From: Thermoplasmatota archaeon
GTDB taxonomy: Archaea > Thermoplasmatota > JAKEGO01
Length of the DNA stretch: 64,000 bases
NCBI GenBank assembly: GCA_028279595.1
Contig: JANQNK010000001.1
Location: 1-64,000 of the forward strand
Direction of reading: 5' to 3'
Positions 1 to 8,853 of this stretch are shown piece by piece. Each line of letters begins with the position of its first letter. Position 1 is the first letter of the stretch. The notes under the pieces were generated by a model. That model did no database searches and was not told the DNA's origin. It saw only the letters and a program-made list of their open reading frames with translations. The position numbers were made by a program, and so were the translations under genes.

Positions 1-165
1 GACCAAGGGGCGAAGTCGATTCCTGGCGCCGAATCAAAGTACTTGGGTTGAAGTGGAATGGTCCCCTCTCTTGGCAACGATAGATCGTGAAGAAGCTTCT
101 TCGGTCGACTTCGTTCCACATTTTGTAAATGTGGATTAGTGTAAACCTGTTAAGGAGAAACATTG
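1..165. other. Left-edge intergenic region with two inverted repeats
   Basis: No convincing coding sequence is seen here. The stretch holds a perfect 14-base palindrome (GAAGAAGCTTCTTC, 89-102) and a hairpin with an 8-bp stem and 3-base loop (116-134). It lies downstream of the leftward beta-helix gene that ends at 166, so it is probably that gene's 3' region. Confidence 0.5.
116..134 (-). terminator. Possible hairpin terminator of the leftward beta-helix gene
   Basis: CCACATTT and AAATGTGG pair perfectly around the loop TGT, about 30 bases after the stop codon of the gene ending at 166. There is no long T run after it on the minus strand, so termination is inferred from position and structure only. 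Confidence 0.3.
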
Positions 166-3100
166 TCACTCATGTTTCCTCAGATTCACGAAAATAATTG
201 TTGTTAAAGAAAGAAGAATTATTCCGTAATCGGGAATCCCTGTCGCGCCATTAGATTTCCGTTTGATAACTGTCACATCAATTTTTCTTTCAATGGTCGT
301 ACCACTTTCGACAACAGCGCGAATCGTGAACTCGCCTTCGTTTCTGAGGTCGGTACTGAACTGAAGTGAGATTGAACCGTTAAGGTTCATCGTGACATTA
401 TCGACCTCTTCATCATTAATGAGCACCGTGATTTTACCATTATTCCAGTAGTAGGATTGCTCTATAAGAACGAATATTAGCAATGAGGAATCTTCAATAG
501 TAGGATTTGCATTAACTCTCAAGGTCATTGTTAGAACGCCCTGGTTCCCGGTGAAGGGATATCTATCTGTAACATTATTCGAACTGTTGATTATGTATGG
601 TTCTTCACCGATACCATCAAGGTTGACGTCCTGACCATCGTAATTCGACCACCAATTGCCTTCTGACACATTGTCGTCCCAAATGTTAAATGAGTTTTCA
701 TCATGCGCGAGTGGTAGAGTTCCGTTTCCACCGGTAATCGTATTATGATGAATGTAATTGAATTGGCATCCTTGTCTAATCATGATAGCGTATTTCGTTG
801 AATCTGTGAACGAATTCCAGCGAATCTGATTGTATTCCGTGGCTTTTTCACTTCCATACATGTAAACGCCGTACTTGTTGTCGACGAACTCGTTATATTC
901 GATTATGTTATCTGTTGAATTAGTGTTTATCAGGACTCCATCGACGCAATCAATGAACTCGCAGTTTACGATTTTATTATCATGTGATCCGACGAGCTCA
1001 ATGCCGACTGAATTACCCGACACCGAGACGCTTGAAATGATTGAATCATTCGTATATGCAAGGTCTATCGCCTTCGTCGTGTTTGAGAAGGTAAGACCAT
1101 TGCTTGTCATATCAGAGCAGTTCGCGATTATGACCTGTCCCGCATCGGAAGGTACAGTGATGCTTGAGGTATTGGCGTAATAGTAAACTGGATTACCGTT
1201 AACCGTGTTCGATGTCGAGATGTTATGAGAATTCCAATGATCGAGAGAATCACCAGCGATATTAATCCCGCAACCGGTGAATTTGTTGTCACGCAGCGTG
1301 ATATTCCTTGGATTGAAGAATGACACACCAGCTTCGTTTGATTTGATAGTGTTACCTTCGATGATCGAGTGATCACCCGTCACGATGATACCGAGCGGAT
1401 TGTATGAGCATTCATTCTCGATCAATTCAGATCTCATGCCTCCGGATAGACCACAGTAGTAGTTGTATGAACATTGTGTATTCTTAATCCAGCTTCCTGT
1501 TCCTGAATCCAGGAAACCGTAGTAATTATAATCACATACATTGTCCCTTGCCATTAAATCTTCCGTATCGTGAACATAGATACCGTACCAATCATTGAAA
1601 GAGCAGTTGTTGTCAACGATAGTGGTTCTGTATGATAATCTGGAATGGATACCCCATTGACATTCCGATATTGAGTTCTTCCAGTAAGTACAGTTTTCAG
1701 TTTCGAAATCATATATCCCTATAAGATTCTCAGAACAATTATTACGTTCAATAAGGCAATCAGCAACACCGAATACACCGATACCTGTACTCTCTGGCGC
1801 ATTCGAACTGTTCGAAACGTGGAATCCATTAAAAATACAATATTCAGCCACGATTCTCACAACATCTCCTCGACCTTGACCGTTAATGAGTGTTGAAACA
1901 GAACCGTTTCCTATGATTTCCAAAGTTCTATTGACGATAATATTCTCATAATAGATTCCATCATAGACAAGGATCGTATCCCAGTCGATTGAACAGTTTA
2001 TTGCATCTTGTATCGAATGGAAATCTACCCAAGCTCCTTCATCATCATCAACGATCCAAGTTATTGGGCGACGCCCAAATGGCTCAATCAACGGATAATA
2101 ATCAATTGCACTTGAATTTCCCAGAATATAATAGGGTTCATCTGCAATTCCATCGCGATTACTGTCAATATTGCTATGATCCGACCAGTAATTTCCGATG
2201 TTCGAATTATTCCACACAATCGCCGTACCATTGCAAAACGCTTGAATCGAGTTGTTTATGAATGCATTATTGATGACTTCACAATTGTATGAATAGCCAT
2301 TGATTTTTATTCCATATTCAGAACTATTACTGATCGTATTATCATGAATCTCGATATGATATATTCTATGTTCTTGATATATGTAGGAATCTAAGTAAAT
2401 TCCAGAGCGATTTGAATTAACAATAATATTCTCCCCTATTGAGATGTTAGAGCTTCCAAAACTAAGTTGGATACCATAACTAATAAAATTTGATATTCGA
2501 TTAGATATTAAGGAAATATCTGATGAACTTTGAACTCTAAAACCATAATATCCGCGTATATAATCTCGGTCATTTAATATTGTATTATTCTTGACAGAAA
2601 TATTCGTACATTCCCACAAATTAATCCCACTGTGGTGATTTTTAATGGTGTTATCGGCAACGAGAACATTTTCAGAACTAAGAGCTAACCCATTATTCTG
2701 ACTATTTCTAATATTGTTATTAATAAACTGAGAATTCACTAACTCCAATCTAGCTCCGTGATGGGAATTATTGTAGATATTGCATTGTGAAATAATTGAA
2801 TCTCGGCCGCGTAATAATATTCCATCCTCTTCATTTAAATATGCACTACAATTATCAATAGTAATATTCGAATTGGGCCAGTAAGACAGGATGCCCCAGC
2901 GGCTAAAAGAAAAATCGGATGAGTTGATATATACATTACTACAATTTTCTAGGTAAAGAGCCGCGTCACCGTTTTCCGTGAAAGTACAATTATTTATTGA
3001 GATATTACTGCAACCTGAAAGGCTGGCTCCATTTCCATCATTGGAGTATCTATTACCATTTGAGTGAATACTGCTGAGACTCAAATTGACATTTGAAGAA

Positions 3101-3567
3101 TTAATAATGCGAAGGCCCGTAAAATTGGAGTTTAATATTTCACAGCTATTAATACTCACTTTTGTGGAGTTTTTTATGAGGATCGTTGGACGTTGCCAAT
3201 ATTTTGCACCACCCTTTTGAACTGACATGCTTTCCATTGTAACTTCTACGCCATTAATTGTTAGGATCATTTGATTTCCAATTCCGACAATAAATGTATT
3301 TGTAGTTCCATTCCCAATAAAATGGAGACTTGTATTAATGATGTTATCTTCTTTGTATTGACCACTAAATATTCGAATAGTATCATTATTGTCTGCTACG
3401 TCGATTGCATCACCTATCGAGTTGAAGTCTGCCCAAGATCCAAGATCGTCGTCAACAACCCACATAGTAGCCGTGGCGCTGACTGAAATCATTAGAAGGA
3501 GGATTGTTGAATATATAACCATCATCAATATTTGTAATATCAATGGTTCTTGCCGACTTCTTAACAT
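166..3567 (-). CDS. Secreted right-handed beta-helix (NosD-like) protein with IPDY C-terminal anchor
   Basis: This is a protein of about 1,133 residues. It has a hydrophobic N-terminal signal segment (about residues 12-34) followed by VVDDD. Two successive runs of parallel beta-helix repeats follow, rich in N-N-x-I and NIS/NCS units, each closing with an EPY...YP segment. A beta-sandwich-like domain comes next, then GIPDYG, a hydrophobic helix and a basic tail (LRKHE). NosD/CASH-type folds bind or cleave polysaccharide, but no catalytic site can be assigned. The many Asn-X-Ser/Thr sequons suggest N-glycosylation. ATG at 3567 is preferred over GTG 3573 because a TATA-like element (3590-3597) lies about 27 bases upstream. 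The gene is AT-rich and resembles the gene at 57644-58993 in its last 150 residues. The cell-surface location is inferred. Confidence 0.85.
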   Translation of the reverse strand: MLRSRQEPLILQILMMVIYSTILLLMISVSATATMWVVDDDLGSWADFNSIGDAIDVADNNDTIRIFSGQYKEDNIINTSLHFIGNGTTNTFIVGIGNQMILTINGVEVTMESMSVQKGGAKYWQRPTILIKNSTKVSINSCEILNSNFTGLRIINSSNVNLSLSSIHSNGNRYSNDGNGASLSGCSNISINNCTFTENGDAALYLENCSNVYINSSDFSFSRWGILSYWPNSNITIDNCSAYLNEEDGILLRGRDSIISQCNIYNNSHHGARLELVNSQFINNNIRNSQNNGLALSSENVLVADNTIKNHHSGINLWECTNISVKNNTILNDRDYIRGYYGFRVQSSSDISLISNRISNFISYGIQLSFGSSNISIGENIIVNSNRSGIYLDSYIYQEHRIYHIEIHDNTISNSSEYGIKINGYSYNCEVINNAFINNSIQAFCNGTAIVWNNSNIGNYWSDHSNIDSNRDGIADEPYYILGNSSAIDYYPLIEPFGRRPITWIVDDDEGAWVDFHSIQDAINCSIDWDTILVYDGIYYENIIVNRTLEIIGNGSVSTLINGQGRGDVVRIVAEYCIFNGFHVSNSSNAPESTGIGVFGVADCLIERNNCSENLIGIYDFETENCTYWKNSISECQWGIHSRLSYRTTIVDNNCSFNDWYGIYVHDTEDLMARDNVCDYNYYGFLDSGTGSWIKNTQCSYNYYCGLSGGMRSELIENECSYNPLGIIVTGDHSIIEGNTIKSNEAGVSFFNPRNITLRDNKFTGCGINIAGDSLDHWNSHNISTSNTVNGNPVYYYANTSSITVPSDAGQVIIANCSDMTSNGLTFSNTTKAIDLAYTNDSIISSVSVSGNSVGIELVGSHDNKIVNCEFIDCVDGVLINTNSTDNIIEYNEFVDNKYGVYMYGSEKATEYNQIRWNSFTDSTKYAIMIRQGCQFNYIHHNTITGGNGTLPLAHDENSFNIWDDNVSEGNWWSNYDGQDVNLDGIGEEPYIINSSNNVTDRYPFTGNQGVLTMTLRVNANPTIEDSSLLIFVLIEQSYYWNNGKITVLINDEEVDNVTMNLNGSISLQFSTDLRNEGEFTIRAVVESGTTIERKIDVTVIKRKSNGATGIPDYGIILLSLTTIIFVNLRKHE

Positions 3568-3589
3568 AAACACACTCTACCTCTGGCAC

Positions 3590-3597
3590 ATATATAT
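3590..3597 (-). promoter_or_regulatory. TATA box for the beta-helix gene ending at 166
   Basis: ATATATAT is centred about 27 bases before ATG 3567, which fits a leaderless archaeal transcript. Confidence 0.5.
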
Positions 3598-3697
3598 GAT
3601 TTCTCACCCAAATTTCCTGTTACTGCATATGATCACAAATCTCTAGATGTGGGTCGACATACATTATTATCATCTTATCTTGCCCACATGACATCAA

Positions 3698-6628
3698 TTA
3701 CGGTGTATATTGTGGGTCTGGAGATTTTTTCGGATTATTATCATCTTCATTTCCAATTGAATATATACCATCCCCATCGTAATCATTCCACCAATTACCG
3801 TTAGTGCCGTCGTCCCAGGAATTCAATGAACCATCATCATCTGCTTGATCTTCAGTTGATGTGCTTCCATCACCATTATCGACAAAGTTATTATAGTGAA
3901 TTAAAGTGCCCCCAGTTCCACTGCCCAGTGATACACCATAATCATCGTTTGAATCAAATGTGTTGTACCAAAGTACATTATCATCAGCATTCGTACCCCA
4001 GATATAAATTCCGTAGTTGTTGTTTCCGGTATTATCTCCCTCGTCGTTACTGCCTGCTCCATTTATATCATTTAGAATCAAATAATTATTATCACCACCG
4101 GAGGTCAACCAGACGTTGTGTGAATAGCTATTTGCGATGATGTTTGCAATAATCAAATGATTAAAGCAAGCATTTGAATGGTAAAATCCACTCTCGGTAG
4201 CGGCATCCCCATTTTGTGAGATGTTATTATTAATTATCTTTATTGAATCACTGTCAATAAAAATAATTCCGTGATCATCATTGTACGAACAGTCGTTATT
4301 CAAGAGCCAATTATGATCAGCGTGATCCACCTTCATTCCTGCTTTTGAGTTGTCCGAACAATCGTTTAAGATTACATTGTTGTATTCCGAGTAACTAGTG
4401 CCACTTGCATCATCAATATAAATCCCGTATTTATTCTGGTTTTCATTTTGTTTATACAGACTATTAAGAGCAATGATATTATATCCTGCGTCACTTCCAA
4501 GATATATACCGCTTCCTTCACCTTGGTTTGCACCGTTGTCGTAGCAAGTATTGAGGATTACAGTATTTCGACGACAGTAGTCACTATTTGGATTAACGCT
4601 CCCAAGCCGTATACCATGTTGATCGTTTCCGTATACAGTATTACCTTGAATAATATTCCAGATAGTTGAGTCGTCGTCAAATTCAATCCGGATTCCAACA
4701 TGACTATTATCATAGCAAGTGTTGTCAATCACAATATTTCGGTCTACGTTCTTAAGATCAATTCCAAATTTACTTGAATTCATTTCGTTACCGTAAATGA
4801 TGCAATCGTTTTTCAAGCTGGTAAGTGCATGATAATTTGAACCGCTGCTGGTGATCTTAAATCCGGCGATAACACAATTAATTTGATTAAGTATGATCGG
4901 TTCTCCGATTCTTGCTGGATTTTCGGAATCGATCATGACATATTCATTTGCACCGGTCCCTTCGGGTCGTGCGAACAATCTTTCGGTATTGTTAAGCCAA
5001 ATCGGAAATGTCTCAATATTCGGATTCGAATTATCGTACTTACCCCAATCCACGGCTATGACCTTATCATTCCATCCGACAGCAGCAGTAAGTCGTTTGT
5101 ACGGATTAGCATATGTGCCTGCAGGTCCAGATGATGTGTAGTCAGAATCAACGTAATAGAAATTCACGCCCGAAGTAAGTGGATTCGGTGCGTTCTCTCC
5201 AAGACCATAAATATATTCGCTATCACCCCAGTAATTACCCCATGTATCCGTTTCTCCCCAGGTATTAGTGCCATTAGAACAATAATCATACGCGTTCCCA
5301 TCAGCATTTTGAAGAAAATTATTACATTTAGATGGTGCACCAGAATTACCGATGAGAGCTTTCGCATCTGAGATATATATCCCATAATCTTCGTTCCATA
5401 GAAAACTCGAACTCTCAACAACAACGTTATAGTTTGTTCCGTCATCATCAGCATCAATATATAATCCATCCTCACCACAATGATATAATACACAATCTTC
5501 AATTTCATAATCATATGAAGTATTCACACTGTTGCCGATATCAATTCCATTATAAGCAGCATCGAGAATATTGCATGAAGTTATGTCGATGTCATCACAA
5601 TTTGAGAGAGATATCCCATCATCACCAACATTCATAATATTACAATCAGTAACTCGACTCGTAATATCGATCGAGTCTGTTGACGATAGATGTATTCCAT
5701 TGTTATTGACGTTTGAAATATTACATTTAATAATTTTAAAATCTGAGCAGTCCCCGAGATAAATTCCATGGGCGCTTTGAGTGCTTGTTTCCTCAGATAT
5801 ATGACATTTGACTATTTTAATTTCATCAACATTTGAACAATAAATTTGATCATAAATATTATTTGAGATTGGACTTTCATCAATTAGGTAGTTCGTGCCA
5901 CCTTCAATCCTAATTCCGTTTCCATTATTTTCAAATACATAAGTATGGAATATTTTGATGTAATCTGAATAACTTGAAGAATAATCGTCAATTTCAATAC
6001 CATTATCACCGTTTGCAAATATGAAACAATCTTTTATATCTGTATAGTCGGAAGAGAGTCCATTCACATTTCTGAACCGTATTCCATCATGATCATTATT
6101 AAATATTCGACATGATTCAATCAGAACCTTATCACATGATACTAAGTCTATCCCACGGTTGTTATTAAAGATGGCACAATTTATAATGTTGATATTCTGA
6201 ACATTTGTAAAATCAATACCAGAACTCCCTTCGTAAATTAAACACTGTGTGACATTGATATAATTTTCACTTGTAGTATCCTGATCGTTTAATAATATAC
6301 CACCACCAAAAATCGTGAATCGTTTAATTTCGACATCAGTTCGACCAGAACTGATAGTGATATCCCCATGAATATATCTTGAATTCTGATCTTCTCCATC
6401 GATTAATAGATTCTTGCTTACGGTAATATCCTCGTGATATATACCCGCCTTGACTTCTATCGTATCACCGTTATTTGTATTAACGTTATTAATTGCCTCT
6501 TGGATTGTTGTGTAATCTTCACTACCACTATCACCTACAGTCCATGTAGTTGCAGTGGAAAAACCAGCGAATCCGATTAATCCAACGAGCAATACAAATC
6601 CGATTATGCTTCTATATGCGATTTTCAT
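3698..6628 (-). CDS. Secreted right-handed beta-helix repeat protein without a membrane anchor
   Basis: The protein has 976 residues and begins with a clear signal peptide (MKIAYRSIIGF...GFSTA). TTIQEAINNVN, the usual opening of NosD-like helices, follows. There are two beta-helix blocks, about residues 30-480 and 520-930, separated by a YYVDSDYTSSGPAGTYANPY segment that restarts the fold. The repeats are rich in N-N-G-I, S-x-S-D-Y and D-x-G-I-x-I units. The C-terminus is acidic and polar with Asp/Asn/Gly stretches (DYDGDGIYSIGNEDD) and ends in PDPQYTP, so unlike the preceding gene it has no C-terminal helix and is probably released or held by other means. A Shine-Dalgarno-like GAGGGGGA precedes ATG 6628. 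The gene is strongly AT-rich (a sampled row has 18 G/C in 60). The substrate is unknown. Confidence 0.85.
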   Translation of the reverse strand: MKIAYRSIIGFVLLVGLIGFAGFSTATTWTVGDSGSEDYTTIQEAINNVNTNNGDTIEVKAGIYHEDITVSKNLLIDGEDQNSRYIHGDITISSGRTDVEIKRFTIFGGGILLNDQDTTSENYINVTQCLIYEGSSGIDFTNVQNINIINCAIFNNNRGIDLVSCDKVLIESCRIFNNDHDGIRFRNVNGLSSDYTDIKDCFIFANGDNGIEIDDYSSSYSDYIKIFHTYVFENNGNGIRIEGGTNYLIDESPISNNIYDQIYCSNVDEIKIVKCHISEETSTQSAHGIYLGDCSDFKIIKCNISNVNNNGIHLSSTDSIDITSRVTDCNIMNVGDDGISLSNCDDIDITSCNILDAAYNGIDIGNSVNTSYDYEIEDCVLYHCGEDGLYIDADDDGTNYNVVVESSSFLWNEDYGIYISDAKALIGNSGAPSKCNNFLQNADGNAYDYCSNGTNTWGETDTWGNYWGDSEYIYGLGENAPNPLTSGVNFYYVDSDYTSSGPAGTYANPYKRLTAAVGWNDKVIAVDWGKYDNSNPNIETFPIWLNNTERLFARPEGTGANEYVMIDSENPARIGEPIILNQINCVIAGFKITSSGSNYHALTSLKNDCIIYGNEMNSSKFGIDLKNVDRNIVIDNTCYDNSHVGIRIEFDDDSTIWNIIQGNTVYGNDQHGIRLGSVNPNSDYCRRNTVILNTCYDNGANQGEGSGIYLGSDAGYNIIALNSLYKQNENQNKYGIYIDDASGTSYSEYNNVILNDCSDNSKAGMKVDHADHNWLLNNDCSYNDDHGIIFIDSDSIKIINNNISQNGDAATESGFYHSNACFNHLIIANIIANSYSHNVWLTSGGDNNYLILNDINGAGSNDEGDNTGNNNYGIYIWGTNADDNVLWYNTFDSNDDYGVSLGSGTGGTLIHYNNFVDNGDGSTSTEDQADDDGSLNSWDDGTNGNWWNDYDGDGIYSIGNEDDNNPKKSPDPQYTP

Positions 6629-6913
6629 TTAGTCCCCCTCTGATAATGAGTCCGTGAATTAGTCAATAATAAGTACTCTGACCTTTTTTTTACATGAGTT
6701 GTGAATATGATACTTAAAAGAGAAATGTCCTTACTATTAATTAATAATAATGGTATTAATAAAAATAATTTTGGAATCAAGGCACGCTCAATACATAAAT
6801 TGAACTTGGAGATCCAAAATAAATTACCCTCCATTATGATGATAAATCGTAAGAATTCTAATACAAGAAATTTACGGTCATTATTGAAGTGTCAATCAGC
6901 TTGAGTATGCAAA

Positions 6914-6931
6914 TCCCGTCCGGTCCATCCT
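6914..6931 (+). repeat. 18-bp direct repeat, copy 1
   Basis: TCCCGTCCGGTCCATCCT is identical to 7089-7106, and the copies start 175 bases apart. Both lie in the intergenic region before the 570-residue beta-helix protein. Confidence 0.7.
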
Positions 6932-7088
6932 CCCCACTTCAATTACACATTGTTCTAGTCGGTGGAGGAGGATGCCGGTGGGATTCTTTCAAACCTAGAC
7001 GACTTGTTCCAATACAATACAATTACCATCACAAGCCGTCAAGGCCCTCGAAAAGTGTTCAATTCCAGTTCAGGTCCTTTCCTGCGGG

Positions 7089-7106
7089 TCCCGTCCGGTC
7101 CATCCT
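7089..7106 (+). repeat. 18-bp direct repeat, copy 2
   Basis: Identical to 6914-6931. It sits immediately before the TATA-like TTAATTATTAATA of the downstream gene, so it could be an operator or the scar of an insertion. Confidence 0.7.
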
Positions 7107-7118
7107 TAATTATTAATA
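7107..7118 (+). promoter_or_regulatory. TATA-like promoter element of the 570-residue beta-helix gene
   Basis: An A/T-only stretch centred about 29 bases before ATG 7141, consistent with a leaderless or nearly leaderless transcript. Confidence 0.45.
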
Positions 7119-7140
7119 CTGATGAGTCCGAATAGAAATC

Positions 7141-8853
7141 ATGGGGATCGAACGAGCCTTAGTATATTCATTCTTAGCGTGTGTATTCATCGCTCTTGTT
7201 TTAACGAGCGCTTCGGGAGCTACAATTATCGTCGATCGCGATTGGCCTGGGGCGGATTTCGACAATCTTCAGATGGCCGTCAACGCTGCAGAACCGGGTG
7301 ATACTGTCCGGGTACATGATGGGACCCATAACGGCTCGCTCCATGTGAACAAGACCGTGTCCATCATCGGGAATGGCACCAACACGATCATCAGGCAGAA
7401 GGCCACGGACTATTACCCTGTGATCTCTGCTGATGGATGCAGGCTGTCCAACGTTCGGATCGTTCAAGACGTCTACGACACCGGTATCGAGGTCAGCGCT
7501 AATGATATAATGATCGATAATGTGACCGTGAATGCTTATTACAATGGCATTCACGTCATCGATTCAACGAACGTATCGTTATTTCACGTCACGGGTCAAG
7601 TCCATGATGAGCGCGATCACTACAACATCTTGTTCGAACATTCGATGGATTGCACGGTCAGATGGAATCACCCCGAAGAAGGCCAAGAGTACAACATCGG
7701 AGCGATCGATCCTTATGGAAACGGATCAAAGAGGATCCGTATCGCGGATATTACCGGCAACGTAACCATGGAGGGCTCAGAGAACATCACGATCGAAAGG
7801 ATCGTCGGCAGAGTCGATGTTGAGAAATCCGATGACGGCATCATCACGGGGATCACAAACGGGATAGATGTCGATGAATCGAGTGGGATGATCATAAAGA
7901 ACAATACACTCGCAATGAGATCAGGGATCTCTGTCAGTCGATCGGAGAACTGTACGATACGCGGCAACTCGATTAGTGGCGGTCAAACTGGGCTCTACGC
8001 CGGCGGCAATAACATATCGATCTCCAATAACAGCATTCGTTGGAATGAATATGGGATCAATGTCAATTCTTTGACCAATTCGATCATCGAGAACAACACC
8101 ATAACCGGAGTCGATAAGGGCATTCATGGTGGATACTGGTCCAACTATGGGAATCATAAGGTCATCATCAGGAACAACCTTATCGAAGCCGATCAGGCAG
8201 GAATTCGATCGATGAACGACGGACAGATAATCAACAATACGATGATCAATTGTGGTCTTGTCGTCTGTGGTGGAGATCAATCGGTGATCGAAGATAACAC
8301 AATGAACGGTCTACCAATCGTTTACTGGTACGACAGAGAAGCAGGACTTTTCACTGGAAAGGTCGGTCAAGCCATCCTTTACCTCTGCCGAAATGTCACT
8401 GTTGCTGGCGTCATCGCTAACGACGGATCGTCGGGCATAGAGATCGATATGTGCTGGAACCTCACAATAGATGGAAACAAAGCATGGGGGAACAGCCTGT
8501 ATGGAATTCGAATAGCCAACTCTTACAAATGCACGATAGCCAGTAATCACCTCAGCAATAATGGTAGGCATGGATTGTTCTTAGTCAGACTAAAACTGAG
8601 CTCTGTCACGAATAATGATATCAATCACAATGATGGATATGGGATCTTCAATACCTACTCATGCGAAGAGGTTACATATTCTGGCAACGATTTCAGGAGC
8701 AATGGCATCGCAGGTTACCTGCACGAACCCGCCGCCGACGACCCTCATGAAATCACCGTCGAGGACGGGATCGTCGCAACTATCATCGCCATCATAGTGA
8801 TCAACGTGATCATCGTCCACTTCTACAGCGAGTCGAACAGGTCAAAGCGTTGA
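7141..8853 (+). CDS. Secreted or membrane-anchored right-handed beta-helix (NosD-like) protein
   Basis: The protein has 570 residues. An N-terminal signal segment ends near SASGA and IIVDRDWPGADFDNLQMAVNAAEPGDTV follows, the typical entry to a NosD-like helix. Parallel beta-helix turns (N-N-x-I, S-N-N, G-I-x-V) occupy about residues 50-535. A hydrophobic helix near residues 545-563 is followed by ESNRSKR, which would anchor the protein with most of it outside the cell. Unlike three other surface proteins here it has no P-x-F/Y motif before the helix. GC content is intermediate. It overlaps the convergent helicase gene by 12 bases. The substrate is unknown. Confidence 0.85.
   Translation: MGIERALVYSFLACVFIALVLTSASGATIIVDRDWPGADFDNLQMAVNAAEPGDTVRVHDGTHNGSLHVNKTVSIIGNGTNTIIRQKATDYYPVISADGCRLSNVRIVQDVYDTGIEVSANDIMIDNVTVNAYYNGIHVIDSTNVSLFHVTGQVHDERDHYNILFEHSMDCTVRWNHPEEGQEYNIGAIDPYGNGSKRIRIADITGNVTMEGSENITIERIVGRVDVEKSDDGIITGITNGIDVDESSGMIIKNNTLAMRSGISVSRSENCTIRGNSISGGQTGLYAGGNNISISNNSIRWNEYGINVNSLTNSIIENNTITGVDKGIHGGYWSNYGNHKVIIRNNLIEADQAGIRSMNDGQIINNTMINCGLVVCGGDQSVIEDNTMNGLPIVYWYDREAGLFTGKVGQAILYLCRNVTVAGVIANDGSSGIEIDMCWNLTIDGNKAWGNSLYGIRIANSYKCTIASNHLSNNGRHGLFLVRLKLSSVTNNDINHNDGYGIFNTYSCEEVTYSGNDFRSNGIAGYLHEPAADDPHEITVEDGIVATIIAIIVINVIIVHFYSESNRSKR

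Larger units (their letters stand above)
6629..7140. other. Intergenic region (512 bases) with an 18-bp direct repeat
   Basis: The left half is very AT-rich and the right half is mixed. A short leftward reading frame (6625-6834) overlaps the neighbouring gene, has no start signals and is not credited. The region holds promoters for both divergent neighbours and two identical 18-base copies (6914-6931 and 7089-7106). No RNA gene is recognisable. Confidence 0.5.

Noticed and set aside
6625-6834. Leftward 69-residue frame in the AT-rich interval before the second beta-helix gene.
   Set aside because: It overlaps the start of that gene, has no ribosome-binding site and its composition looks like random AT-rich sequence.
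7119-7132. CTGATGAGTCCGAA resembles the conserved core of a hammerhead ribozyme.
   Set aside because: The stem II hairpin between CTGATGA and GAA is missing and no flanking stems or cleavage site were found, so the match is probably chance.
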